Shown: positions 43,865 through 55,390 of the stretch, piece after piece
Layout of the letters: every line of letters starts with the position of its first letter
Position numbering within the stretch: the stretch's first letter is position 1
Assembly: GCF_014898055.3 (NCBI RefSeq)
Contig: NW_023605194.1
Coordinates: 97,161,258-97,225,257 of the forward strand
Source of the DNA: Talpa occidentalis
Taxonomy: Eukaryota; Chordata; Mammalia; Eulipotyphla; Talpidae
Reading direction: 5' to 3'
Length of the DNA stretch: 64,000 nt
Position numbers and translations under genes: made by a program
The notes under the pieces: generated by a model
What the model was told of the DNA's origin: nothing
Seen by the model: only the letters and a program-made list of their open reading frames with translations
Databases searched by the model: none

Positions 43865-44640
43865 GTGAGAAGGCGCTCATCTTTATGGGAACACAATCAG
43901 CCACAAGTCCCTGAATTTCATAAAGGCTTACTGAGGACCGTGTGTGAGAAATAAATCCCTTGATTGTAACGGCGCTGTAACAAATTCTAATATATCAAGA
44001 TTCACATAATGAAAGGCATCTGAGCATCTCCTTAGGCAGTTCAGGGACTTTGTTGCTTATTTTTCAAATAATGTTGTGCTGCTGACTCATGTTTGCCTTG
44101 TGCCCTTTTGTGACCCCTCAATATTCAGGGCCCTCATCTCGCTCCTCATTATTATTAATAATCAGTGCCTATGAAATTATACTACACCCTGGCTTGTTAT
44201 CAAGTCCTGGAAGTATGCAAATAGATTAATCAACCTGCTCCCATGCTTAAAACCTTGAATGGAACTTTATTTAAGTATGGTGGAAGTATTTGCCCTGGCT
44301 CGCAGTTGTCTCCTCCAATCAAGCCTGAGGTGTGTTTTCCTCCTAACTTTTAATTGCATGACCTCTGAGAACCTAATTTCCAGAAAACCCATTTATTATT
44401 TTAATGCTCATTTGGCATTATTATTTTCCCAAAGCAATCTTTTTGTCTCTGAATCTCTTAGGAGAGTTAGAAGCAAGCCAAGAAAAGCTTCATTTTCTCC
44501 TCCTGGCCCTCAAAGGAAGCAGAAATGAAACATTAAAAATCTTAGTTTCTAGCTGGGGATGGGAGGAGGGAGCAAGCAAGGAAGGTGGGGGTGTGGGGGG
44601 GGGAGGCTGGAAGCACTTGCGTTGGTCCCAGATGGAAAGC
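43865..44640. other. Conserved-looking noncoding block
   Basis: No repeat, moderate GC, many TAAT/ATTA and octamer-like words (tattattaataatcagtgc, gtatgcaaatagattaatca, aggcatctgagcatctcctt). It resembles a developmental conserved noncoding element by composition only. A G-rich tract sits at 44587-44604. Confidence 0.35.
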
Positions 44641-45170
44641 AATCCAGCAAATTGCCTTTAAACAGCAGTGTCCCTGCAAATAGGGCACTCTAGCTGTTTC
44701 GTGTCACTTGAAAGCATCTTGTTGATATTTTTATAGATTTTATGATACATTCTACAGCATGCCTCAGGAACAGCTACTTGGTTTCTGGCAGTAATGAACA
44801 TTGTTATACTCGCAGCCTGAGTAGTCTTTACTTCAAAGGGAGGCGTTGATCTGATCTTTCATCTACTCAGCTGTTGCTTACCAGTTTCCTTCAGATACTG
44901 TTTGAACTAAAAACCCCACATTTCCTGGTTTGAGTGAACAATTCCCCCGACACTTCTAATCCTCTCACTTGGAAGCTACTAAACTGTGATTGAATGATGC
45001 CATTAACAAGAAGGAGGTAAATACATTTAAACATGCAGTCTTAGACTTTGCTCAAATAATAAATGGCTTGTATGCTCAGAACTCTTCTCTGTTTACCAAA
45101 ACAAAGGGTTTGGGGAAGGGTGAATGAAGAAAATATGTAAATGGATAAATGAAAAACTGAATTTCACATT
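44641..45170. other. Gene-free unique DNA
   Basis: No family recognised. Confidence 0.3.
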
Positions 45171-46473
45171 CAAAACATTATATATATATGTCTCATGCTA
45201 TGTATGCTTTTGTTTTATAAATTTATAAAATAGCTTAAACATATTTTGGAGGACTTAAAATTTAGCATCATATTGTTGCATAGTGCAGTATTTTTTTATG
45301 GTATGTAATGTTAATTTAATAATTACGTGAATATACTGAGTTTATGCATCTATTCTTCTGTTGATGGGTTTTTTGGATTACTTAGGCTTTTGCTATTGTG
45401 AACAGTGCTCCTGTGAATATTCTTATACATATTTCTTATTGCAAATGTGCAACATTTGTTGAGTATATACAAGAGAATAGAACTATTGGTCCTGTGATAT
45501 TAAGAGATAATGACAAACTATTTTTCAAAGTGTTTTTATCAGTTTATTTCCACAAACAGTGTAAAGGAGAGCCTATGAATTTACAGCCTTTCCAGCACTT
45601 GATTTTATCATTTTTTTTAACCACTTACATTGGTGTAAAATGGTATCACCTGTGGCCTTGATTCATATTTCCAAGATTGTTATTTGTGTTGAACAATTAA
45701 CTTCAGATGCTTATTTGTTAGGTTCGCTTTTATCAAATGTCTGTTCATATCTTTGGCCCATTTTTTTACTGGATTATTTCTGCTTTTCTTACTGATTTAC
45801 AGGAATGCTTCATATGGTCTTGACATGAATTCTTTGTTGTGAACATCATATCACCTTTTGCCAGTTTCCAACCTGTCATTTCACTTTCCTTATGCATTTT
45901 CAGATAAAAGTTATTAATTTAGTATGGTTATACTGATCAGTCTTTTCCATCATAGTTCTTTTTGATGCATTATCTAAAAATATATTTTCACTTCAACATT
46001 TTAAAGGTTCTCTCCTTTATCGTTCCACTAAGAATTTTACAGTTTTGTTTTGCATTTAAGCCTTTGAGTCATCTGGAGTTGATATTTGTTCAAGAAGCGA
46101 GGTAGGGTTTCTTTTAGATCTTTTTCCATGTAGATAACCTTTATTTCTAGCTACATTTATTGAATGATCCTTAGTCTTCATTGATCAGATATTATACCTT
46201 TGTCCTAAAATTCCATATATTCATGGATCTATTTCTAGTCATTCTAGTTTATGCCATTAATCAATTTCTCTATCTCTGCACCAATACACACTGTTTTAAG
46301 TGCTATGGTTTCTTCATAAGTCCTGATATCTAAGTAGGACAGGGCCTACTCCTTACAATATCTTATTTTAAAATGTCCTGGCTATTTGTGGCCTTCTGTA
46401 TTTTATTATATATTTACTGATATTATTAGATTCTACTGATATTATGCATTTTCAGATTAATATCTACTGATAT

Positions 46474-46501
46474 TAATAGATTCTAATAATAGAATCTATT
46501 A
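46474..46501. repeat. Perfect 12-bp inverted repeat
   Basis: Arms taatagattcta (46474-46485) and tagaatctatta (46490-46501) with a 4-base loop. It sits among tandem tattagattc-type units inside the L1. Confidence 0.9.
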
Positions 46502-46932
46502 TTAGATTCCAAATCCTGCTGGCATTTTATAAGAAGTTGCATTGAACTTATAGTTCAACTTTGAATCAATCATTTTTACACAATTTTCCTATCTAAGAAC
46601 AAGCACTGTTTCCCCATTTAAGTTTTTTATAATGTTCCTCATCTTGCATTTTTGTTATTATTATATCTTGATTCTCAATATTCTCCACACTACTGTAAAT
46701 GCTGCTTTCTCCTTATTTATATTTTCTAGTTGTATGCTACTATTGTCAAGAAATGCATCTAAAGTCAGAACAGGGGGGAAGCAGATATTGTTTAAAAATG
46801 ATCAATGATGTAAAAAGAAATAGCATTAAAAATAAATTAAAAAAAAACAAAGTCAGAACATATGTATATAAACACAACCAAAAATGTTTCCCAACCAATT
46901 TTAAGGTCTTTTGTTATTTTAAATGTTATGTA

Positions 46933-47245
46933 GGGCCTCCCCGGTGGCGCAGCGGTTGAGTGCTGGGTTGCGAAGCTGCCTGCAACCTCTGCAGCCGGTT
47001 CAATCCCCGGCTGCTCCCCGGCCACCGGAGGAGGGTCCCACATGGCGCGCAGACCTCTCCTGCCGCCCGCTGCTCCCCTCAGCAGTGTACTTCGGTCCTT
47101 CTGCCTGCTCTGCTCCCCGCTCTGGCTCTGGTGAATTCTCTCACCCTCCCGCGCTTCTGACTGTACCCAGTGCATGTATAAACCAAACAAACAAACAAAT
47201 AATAAATAAATAAATAAGACATGCCTCTAGAAAATTAAAAAAAAA
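46933..47245 (+). mobile_element. Young tRNA-derived SINE with 3' extension
   Basis: Target-site duplication aaatgttatgta (46921-46932, 47246-47257). Head gggcctccccggtggcgcag, young insertion ctgctccccggccaccggag (47011-47030), mixed AAAC/AAAT tail and the shared acatgcctcta (47219-47229) beyond the tail. A nested insertion into old antisense L1. Confidence 0.95.
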
Positions 47246-48400
47246 AAATGTTATGTAAATTGTGTTGAATTTTCTTTGTAAATGGGCATATAAGCTGTAA
47301 ATGATGACAATTTTATTTCTTTTTTTCTAATCTTATCACTCTAATTTCTTTTTCCTGTCTTAGTACACTGGATAAGATCACCTATTTAATATTGCATTGA
47401 AGTGATATAAAATTGCTCCTGATTTTAAAGAAAATGATTCTTGTGTTTCCAAGTTAAGAATGATGTTTGCTCAGGGAAATACAAAAAATATTTTTCTGTA
47501 TCAGTTGACTGTATTTCTAATTTGTTATGAGTTTTTGTGATGTGTTGGTATTGAATTTGATCAAATGTTTTTCAGCATTTATCATATAGTTTTGTTTTTT
47601 AATTTGCTAATGTGGTGAATTCAAGTTAAGGATTTTCTATTATTAAAATCATCCTTTGGTGGGATAAATCCTAATTGTTTATGCTGTATAATCCTCTATG
47701 TATACTGTTAATTCAGTTTGCAAATATCTTGCTTAGGGTTTTTACACCTGTATTATTGAGTGAAATAGACTAGTAATATTCCTTTTACAGAACGTCTTTA
47801 TCTGATTTTGATTTTGATTTTGTTTTTATAGAAGAGTATAAGAATGTTTCTCTGATTGTCCTTTCACTGTTAGATTGAATTTGTGTACAGTTGGGATGAT
47901 CATGTCCTTGAAAGTTTTGTAGAAATTTCCTGTGAAATCACATGCTCCTACTGCTTTTCTTGTGAGATATATTTTTTACTATTATGTAAATTTCTTCAAT
48001 AAGTGTACAATTTTTATGATTTTTACTTTTTTCTTGAGTTAACTCTAGTAAATTAGATTTTTTTAATGTATTTGATCATTTTATGTAAATTTCAAAATGC
48101 TGGCACATAGTCACATAGCTTGTTTGATATAAATGTGGTTATATACTCTTTTGCAAATGATAACTTTATTTTTAGTCTCTTATAGTATCCTTAAAAGTTT
48201 TTCTGAAGAGTTGTCTAGTTTTTGGTCTTTTTTCAGTTTTAAAGGATTTTGGCTTTGTTGACTCTGATATTTTTGTGATTGTCTATTTTGTTCATTTGGA
48301 CTCTGACTTGATCACTTTCTAATTTCTTTGGGTTTATTATTTTGTTTATCTATATAAATTTTAAGATGAATAGTTAGGTTGCTACATTTAAAACTTTCTT

Positions 48401-49200
48401 CATTTCCATGGAAACTATTTAAGGTTATACAATTCTCTTGAAGCTGTATAACACCTCTTCAAGGTCAGGTAAAATTTTTCTTCCTTTTTGAAACTTTACT
48501 TCCCTCCCCATCCTAGTCCATAGACACAGGTTCAGTTTTGCAGCTCAGTTTTTCAGTTTTGCAGCTTATTAGGTAGAATAAGCAAGGGCTTTTAAGTCAG
48601 AAATACCCAGGTAAAATCCCAAACCTGCCTATTAATAGTTCTTTTTACTGTAAACATATAATGTGTCATTTTTCATCTTAAAAATGAAAGAGACAAAGCT
48701 AATTCTTCATGCTTTTGTGAAATGTAAATGTGAATTAAACTATGGGAAGCTATCTGGTATCATCAACTCCTGGCATATAATAAATTAGTCAGGCCTTCCC
48801 TGCACCCCCTCCTTTACCTTCCTTGTGAGGTTAATAAGATTCCAAAGTTAGTTTTTTCTCTGGGAGACTTTGAAAATCACTTCTATAGAAAAGCTGTAAA
48901 CTGTTGAGATAGACGAGGCTAGTTTTCTTCTCTATTTTTCTCTTGTGGATATTTCCCCCTCCATTTTTTTGGAGAAAATGAGAACACAGTAACAGCTGAG
49001 TAGTTCTATAGCACCACTGCCCCCCACAACATACGCCCCCTCAGTTCCCTGTGGTTAGTGTTATGGATTCTTTGGTTCTAGCCATGGAGACTTTATTTGA
49101 CTACATATTAACCTGCTAGATCAACACATCAAGTTTCTGGACTTGGATTCCATCCAGTTCAGTTCATTTGCATAAGAAAAACTTTCCTGTTGAAGGATTA
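48401..49200. repeat. MIR remnant and unassigned AT-rich DNA
   Basis: 48575-48790 is MIR-like (aaatacccaggtaaaatccc, aagctatctggtatcatcaa, ctggcatataataaattagt). The remainder to 49200 is AT-rich and unassigned. Confidence 0.4.
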
Positions 49201-50455
49201 TATTTACCAATCTAAATTTATTTTAAAATCAAAATTGTTGATTTCCTCCATTAGAACTACCTCTCTCTATATTGTTTTATCTAATTCAATGAGGGCAAGT
49301 TGTCCTGGTTTTAATGCATTAACTCCTGAATATTTGCACATTTCTCTGAGGAGCTGCCATTGATTAGTGACAATCCTTAACCTTCCACAGTGGTGCAATA
49401 ATTAATTATCTCATGAATTTCAGGGTGTCAACAAACATGGGCTATATACTTCATAGCTCCAAGTGGAGAAATTCTTTGATTCTACTTTTTTGTTAACCAC
49501 AATTGCTCCACCAGATTCTAACACCTAACCCTAACTCTAGGCACAAAAAGTGTTAGGTTAGAGAAATAGAATTAAATATGAATTCATTCACCAGTGGAAA
49601 GTAACTCAGTAATTTATCAAGACCAGGCAAGATATGTCTATCACTATCCACAGATACTCCTGCACCCTATTGTTCCACTGTGAGGTGTATGAGGCAATAT
49701 GAATTGCCAGTGAAAAACCCTTAGCACAGCATGAACTGAAATGACACATGATCTTCTAAAGCAGTGAGTGTTTATACTATGTCAGAATATCTCCCCAAAA
49801 CTCTGGTGGTATTTCTTTACAAGGAAAATCTAAATATTCCACTTATTCCTTAAAATCATTGCATTTTATATCTGAAGTATTAAGATGTGCTAAAAACAAT
49901 TCGCTTTTGTTCAAAGATGCATCAGCAAATGAATGTGAAATTAGATTTGTCAATTTATCAGTTCCTAAGTGAGCCCAGGTTTGCTCAGAGTTCAGTCAAA
50001 GAGTCATTTCACACCATCCATGATCTTACCTTTGATATTTGTCTCACTACAAGTTACAAAGCCATTTCTGTAAGGGTGAAGATGGAGTGGGATTTATACA
50101 TAAGGCAACTAAGAAATATGCAGATGTAATAACTATAGGAATCAAAGCATAAGCTCCTGAACAAATAATAAGTCACACAACTAACATCAGCAATAAACTA
50201 GTGGATTCACACAGGTAAATTTACAATAACCATTCCTGGCAGAGCAGGATAGCATGCCCCTGCCAATTTCAGGCTGAACATACCCACCATCAGGTCCAGA
50301 ACCTTTAGAAGGAATCTTTGCCTTCCCTTTGACCCACTAGTTCCAAATGATTCCAGTTTGGATTCTGAATTTTCCAAGTTTGCTCTGTGACACCTTATAT
50401 CAAGGATTCCTGCCCAGGAGAGATTACTGGGCTGTATTAAATCTCCTCCATATTT
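49201..50455. other. Gene-free AT-rich DNA
   Basis: No repeat family recognised. Includes a ctaacacctaaccctaactc run at about 49518-49537, which is only two telomere-like units. The frame 49887-50129 is not recognisable. Confidence 0.35.
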
Positions 50456-50459
50456 AATA

Positions 50460-50760
50460 CCATTTTAACCTAATACCACATTTTCTCTTTTATTCCCTGA
50501 GTTTTGGGCATGCTGGCTGCTCCCTGTCAGTTTAAAGGAAAACTTGTCAGGAAAAACTGAGGTCTGGGTAATCTCAGCCTCCCCTTTTACTGTTTCAATT
50601 TTCCAATAACTCAGTAACCAATTTCCTATAATAAAGCATGTCTGCTTGAAATACCTTGCTTGGCTTCTGTTTTCCTGACTGCATCCTAACCAATTTACAT
50701 AGCTTCTATAAAATCTCTTCAAATTTCAGATGATATTACATTGATTAGACAGAACATAAT
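50460..50760 (-). repeat. Diverged ancient interspersed repeat (family unknown)
   Basis: On the minus strand the sequence runs through caggaaaacagaagccaagc and ggaaattggttactgagtta, the texture of an ancient DNA transposon or LTR fragment. The 85-codon minus frame over it is repeat-derived. Family not identified. Confidence 0.35.
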
Positions 50761-50879
50761 TTGTGTAAGCAAAGGATTTAATAAAGCCACCATAGATAAT
50801 TTCATTCATTTATTATAAAATTACTGATTTAATAACTAAGTATTTGTGTATATCTTCAATTATATCCTTAAGGTAAATT

Positions 50880-53170
50880 CTTAGTAGAGGAATTATTGAT
50901 TCAGAGGTTAAGGTTTTTATTAAGTATTGTGAAATTGTCCTTCAAGTGTGCACGCTTTCTGCTTAAATTTATTCCTAAATATTTTATATTTGTTACTACT
51001 CTTAAGTTTTTTTTTTAAATAAAAAATTCCTTACAATTTCTACTAATTAAAACAGTAATTCATATTCATCATAGACAATCTCCAGAGGTAAAACAGACAA
51101 AAATAATCCATACCCTCAGTACTCAGAGATTGTCCCTAAGAATTCCTGCCTGTGTTTCTTTTCAGGCTATTTCCTCCATATGCACATACACATACACTTT
51201 CATGCCCACACAATGTTTTTAAGCTTTATCTAAGATTTTGTAATTCTATTGGTTTCACTAGTGATACATAACCAGTATTTTTTTGTGGAATAGACGTTAA
51301 ACCATGACATTATTTTTTAAAGACTGTATTTTGTTTTCCAATTTGCAATTGTTTATACTTTTCCATTTTTATTATTAGAAACAATATTGTGAGTAATATT
51401 CTTTTAACAAAACGCTTTTACACACAGTCTGAACAATTTCCTTCAGAAAAAATTCCTGGAAATTGAATTGCTAGTTATATAGGGTATATTATCTATTTAA
51501 GGTTTAATATACAATCTTGCTAAATTATTATGTATATACAGATTGCTAAATTGTCCTATAGAAAGTTAAAACAAATTTACATTTGTATGTGAATTCAATT
51601 GTCTACACCATTGTCAGACAAGAAATTACCCAATTTGAAGGACAAACACAAAAGTTTTGCTTTTGTTTTAATTAGAATGTTTTGTTTTAATTAGAATGTA
51701 TTAGTTACATAAAAGTTTGTATATTTGTAATAATTTTATTTATCATTTATATTTTCTATTTGTGAACCACTCTTTCATGACATTTGGCTATTTTAAAATT
51801 AAACTCTTATCTTTTTCTTTCTTATTCATAGAACTATTTTATGTATCAAGTACATTAATCCCCTATTTATTACAAATGCATTTCTAGTATTTTGTTATTT
51901 TTTGGGGGTCATTCATAAATGTCACTTTCCTCCCCAGTTTTACTGAGATATAATTGACAAAAAAATTGTGTAGAAAGCTTATAACCAGATCTTGCTACTT
52001 TTCTTTTCTTTCTTTTTTATTCATGCATACAAGAGCTGGAGTACAGGCCAGATGTGCGGGAGGGTGAGAGGATTCACCAAAGACAGAGAGGGGAGCAGAA
52101 CAGGCAGATTGACTGAAATACACTGCTGAGGGAAGCAGCAGGCGAGACAGGAGAGGTCTGCCGCGCCATGTGGGTATCTCCCTGGCTGGCTGGGATTGAA
52201 CCCACGCTGCAGAGGCTGTGGACATCTTCACAACACTGCACTCAACCGCCCTGCCACCAGGGAGGTCCTCTACTTTTCTTAAATCCAATTTAACAATTTC
52301 TGTGTTTGATGTGTTTAGACCATTCAAATGAAGTGTAACTATTTATATGTTTGGATTAAAAACTAACATCTTGTTAATTTTTTGCTATAGTTAATCTCGT
52401 TTAGAGCAATAAAAATATGAAAATGTCCCTTGTGCTTAATTTTTATTTTATGTATTACTATAGCTTGCCCTTGACCTTTTTTTCTTCAGAAGCAAGTTTC
52501 TTTCTTGTATTTTCTTTTTTCTTTGTTCAAATGCAAGTTCTCTCTGAACTTATTTATGTCATTTATACTTAAGAGCAAAACTATGGCTCTAACAAAATTT
52601 GCACACATCTTGTTCTTATTTGTAGGCATCATGAATCTATCGATCATCTCACTCTGTCTTTACATACATATACAGTTCTCTTTCTTCCCTCTCTTATTCT
52701 TGCTCTTGCTCTAATTCTATTTTATGCACCACTGTGTAGGAGATCTCATTGCTTTACATTTTCTTTATATCTATGTGTACACAGAAACAATCTGATTTTT
52801 GCCATTTTACTTTTTATCTGTCAACTTCATAGACTTGCAGTTTTAATATTTAAATTTCACCATTGTGCTTTCTCTTATGTAATCATAATAAGCATAAGTT
52901 ATATCTTCTTCCATTTTCCAACACGTGAGATTAATTACTTTTCTTGTTTTCCTTTTGTGAAATATACTTACGTTATACAGAAGTTGAATTGTAGTCTTAG
53001 TTGATTTTTACTTTGATCTTGTTTTGTGTTTCCCCATAGTTTCCTGTCTTTTGGTTTATAGTATGTTTCCTTTATTTTTATTCTTCGGGTATTTTAGTTA
53101 TATCTATGTCTCATTTTTATTCAAATAGTAATACTAATAGTAATTATAACTCCATTTCATAATAGTCATT
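50880..53170 (-). repeat. Degraded L1 LINE (antisense)
   Basis: Antisense L1 landmarks: taagtattgtgaaattgtcc, catttgtatgtgaattcaat, gtgtttagaccattcaaatg, atttatatgtttggattaaa, tattcaaatagtaatactaa. Several LINE/HAL1-type subfragments are probably concatenated. Interrupted by a SINE at 52006. Confidence 0.65.
52006..52269 (-). mobile_element. Lineage-specific tRNA-derived SINE, older body type
   Basis: Minus-strand copy in antisense L1, flanked by ctacttttctt (51995-52005, 52270-52280). Its older body ends attcatgcatacaagagctg and its head complement ends ccaccagggaggtcc. Frame 51995-52327 is this SINE. Confidence 0.9.
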
Positions 53171-53700
53171 TATTAAAATCTTGCATGCGGCAATATTTGA
53201 CCCTTTACATATTTTTCAATGATGCAATATTCTTACTACCAACACCAATAGCAATGATAACAGTTGCTGACAATATCGAACATTTCTAGCACAAAGATGT
53301 GCTAAATATCTTTTAATCACTTTATTTCTGTCAAGCCTTTATGAAATAATTGATATCTTGGCACAATCTTAAAAGGCATATGCAATTATCTCCATTTTAC
53401 AAGTGAGAAAGGGTGATTCTCACATATGACACCAACACCCAACTGTAATCCATGGTCTCCGTACCTAACCTTTAAAGTTTTTAAAAACATTGTTCTGTTT
53501 TTTTACCTTTTTTTCTAAATTCTATTGCTCCTTCTTCTCCCCTCCCCCTGCCTGCTCCATAATTGTGATCTGTGGTCTCTCTCAATTTCTTGTCCCCCCA
53601 CCAGAGGCAGTTCCACGCTGCATTTCTCTCTTTTCCTTCTTCAAAAACCAGTAGTACAACATCTGTTACTTTCACAGTTAAAAAAAAAAGTGAAGAAAGA
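53171..53700. repeat. L2/MIR-like remnant and unassigned DNA
   Basis: 53290-53420 has antisense MIR3/L2-like content (caatatatctccattttaca-like, tttacaagtgagaaagggtg). The rest is unassigned. Confidence 0.4.
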
Positions 53701-53721
53701 AAAGAAGAAAAAAGAAAAGGA

Positions 53722-53966
53722 GGGCCTCCCTGTGGAGCTGTCAGCAGCCTCTGCAGCGCCTGTTCGATTCCCGGGCTGCCAGGGAGATACCCACATGGCG
53801 CGGCAGACCTCTCCTGCCTAACCCGCTGCTCTCCTCAGCAGTGTGTTTTGGTCCTTCTGCCTTTTCTGCTCCCTGCTCTGTCTCAGGTGAATTCTCTCGC
53901 CCTTCCGCACCTCTGGCCTGTATCACAGTGCTTGTATAAATAAATAAATCTTTAGGAAAAAAAAAA
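53722..53966 (+). mobile_element. tRNA-derived SINE with deleted A-box region
   Basis: Head begins gggcctccctgtggagctgt and jumps directly to cagcagcctctgcagcgcct: the A-box stretch (tggcgcagcggttgag) and the following head bases are missing. The B box ttcgattccc is intact. The body mixes older and younger characters (ccttctgccttttctgctcc with ctggcctgtatcacagtgct). Flanks are low-complexity purines, so a target-site duplication cannot be fixed. Without an A box, autonomous Pol III transcription is doubtful. Confidence 0.85.
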
Positions 53967-53984
53967 GAAAAAGGAAAGAAAACG

Positions 53985-54109
53985 TGAGGGAAGAAAATCT
54001 TTTAAAGACGGTGATTTCATATTACTTCCACTACCCATCTTCTTTATTCCAAAGTCCTTACTCCTGCGCAAGGGCCCTGGGGGTGGACAGTGGAGACAGC
54101 CGCGCTCAC
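53985..54109. other. Unique DNA downstream of the candidate exon
   Basis: Short unique stretch. On the minus strand it would be the beginning of an intron after the 54110-54281 candidate exon. Confidence 0.3.
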
Positions 54110-54281
54110 CCGGAGTCCAGGGTGTGATGGATCCTGTAGTGGATGCTTCCTCCTTGGGTTCGGGTGCCTGAGAGCAGCCACAGATGGTGGAGCCGTTACT
54201 CAGTACCCTCAGGCAGCACAGCCCGTCCCCATTGTTCACGGATGTAACAAAGTACTTAGCTGCAGCCGGTGACAAAGGCAT
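54110..54281 (-). CDS. Candidate first coding exon, unknown gene
   Basis: On the minus strand an ATG (54281-54279) in good context (gagaaaATG) opens 57 codons that run without a stop to a consensus donor GG|gtgagc at 54109-54104. The peptide starts MPLSPAAAKYFVTSVNNGDG and contains CCLRV...CGCSQ. The region has many CpGs for this AT-rich neighbourhood, which favours constraint or a recent origin. No acceptor upstream is convincing, and I see no promoter. No family recognised. A processed-pseudogene fragment or chance frame remains possible. Confidence 0.3.
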
Positions 54282-55140
54282 TTTCTCTTAGCACTAATTA
54301 GCCTCTGAGTAATTTCTAATCTAACTCCAATTTCAACCATATGTATATACAGATGCGGTGTTGTCTTCTTTCCCCTCATCATTCGACCGTCCTCTTGTCC
54401 TTCTCCAATCCTGCAGCCTTTTTATTCTATGCCTCAATATCTTTCCACAAACTTTTTAACTTTTAACTTAGGATTTGAAACGGACAACTTTTGGAATCCT
54501 ACACATTTCTCCACAAACTATGTGGAACAAATCACTAAAGTGAGAATAAGTTAAACCAGAATCTTTTCTGAGGTTTTTTTTTTTCTTTCCTTTTCAGAAT
54601 GACAACATACAGGTACGATGCCACTGCGGCAGGTGCTGGGGGAGCTTGCTAACTCTGGTACGTTATTATTATTTATATTTTTCTTGACTTTCCAAAAAAA
54701 CAGTTTTCCAAAGTTGCCCATTAAAAAGATCGTTTTGTTATTTTGAACAGATATTTTGTACTTTTTGACAAATCACAGCCTGCCTGCGGTTGTCAGAAGG
54801 GCCTTTTCCCACATTTGTTCTGATTCTTTTCCTATCAGAGGAAGTTGGCTCGTGGGTTTCTGTGGATGACTGCACTTACCTCATATTTGACTTAAGGATA
54901 AGTGTTTTAGCATAACCTTGCTTTGGGAACTTGTAATTCTTTGTCTCTGCCCCAGCTTAACTCCTTTCCTCCTTTTATTTTGGTTTCATTTTCACAAATC
55001 TGTTTCTCAAGTTTCATGGCACAGCTTAACCACACCCTCCATTTTCTTCCTAATTGACATGAATTCTAAGGGACAGTGGCATTCTCCTGTAGGTTCTCTG
55101 CTTCCACGTCTGCTACCAATTTGTCTTAATTAAGGCCAGT
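54282..55140. other. Gene-free unique DNA
   Basis: No family recognised. At 54590-54612 a strong acceptor (tttttctttccttttcag) is followed by a gtacga donor-like site 15 bases on, too short to call an exon. Confidence 0.3.
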
Positions 55141-55149
55141 AGGGATGTA

Positions 55150-55390
55150 AACTCTGCCAGGCGGCTGCACAGGGTCATGGAAAGTGATGACCTTAGGGCC
55201 AGGTAGGTCAAGGTTAATATTTTGGCTCTACGTCTTGCTAGCTGCCTGAGAAATTTCCCTAGGCTACCTAAGCCTCAGTCTACTGATGTTCAAAAATGGA
55301 GAGAATATCACCCATCTAAAATATTGTGAGGATTACAGGTCATTATGTAAATTACCTGGCACATGATAGTTATAAGATAAATGAAAATTA
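55150..55390 (+). repeat. MIR SINE
   Basis: ttggctctacgtcttgctag, tacctaagcctcagtctact, aaaatggagagaatatcacc, tgtgaggattacaggtcatt, acctggcacatgatagttat. Confidence 0.8.

Larger units (their letters stand above)
45180..48400 (-). repeat. Long degraded L1 LINE (antisense), SINE nested
   Basis: Reverse complement of L1 ORF2 over about 3 kb: gttgatgggttttttggatt, tattgtgaacagtgctcctg, cattttttttaaccacttac, ggtgtaaaatggtatcacct, tttgtcctaaaattccatat, ctatttgtggccttctg, gtgggataaatcctaattgt, gcatttatcatatagttttg. Many stops and indels. A SINE (46933-47245) and a hairpin (46474-46501) lie inside. An old L1M-class relic. Confidence 0.85.

Noticed and set aside
49515..49540. Telomere-like ctaaccctaac
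   Set aside because: Only about two units; too short for an interstitial telomeric repeat.
54590..54615. Strong acceptor followed by a gtacga donor
   Set aside because: The implied exon would be 15 nt and lacks support.
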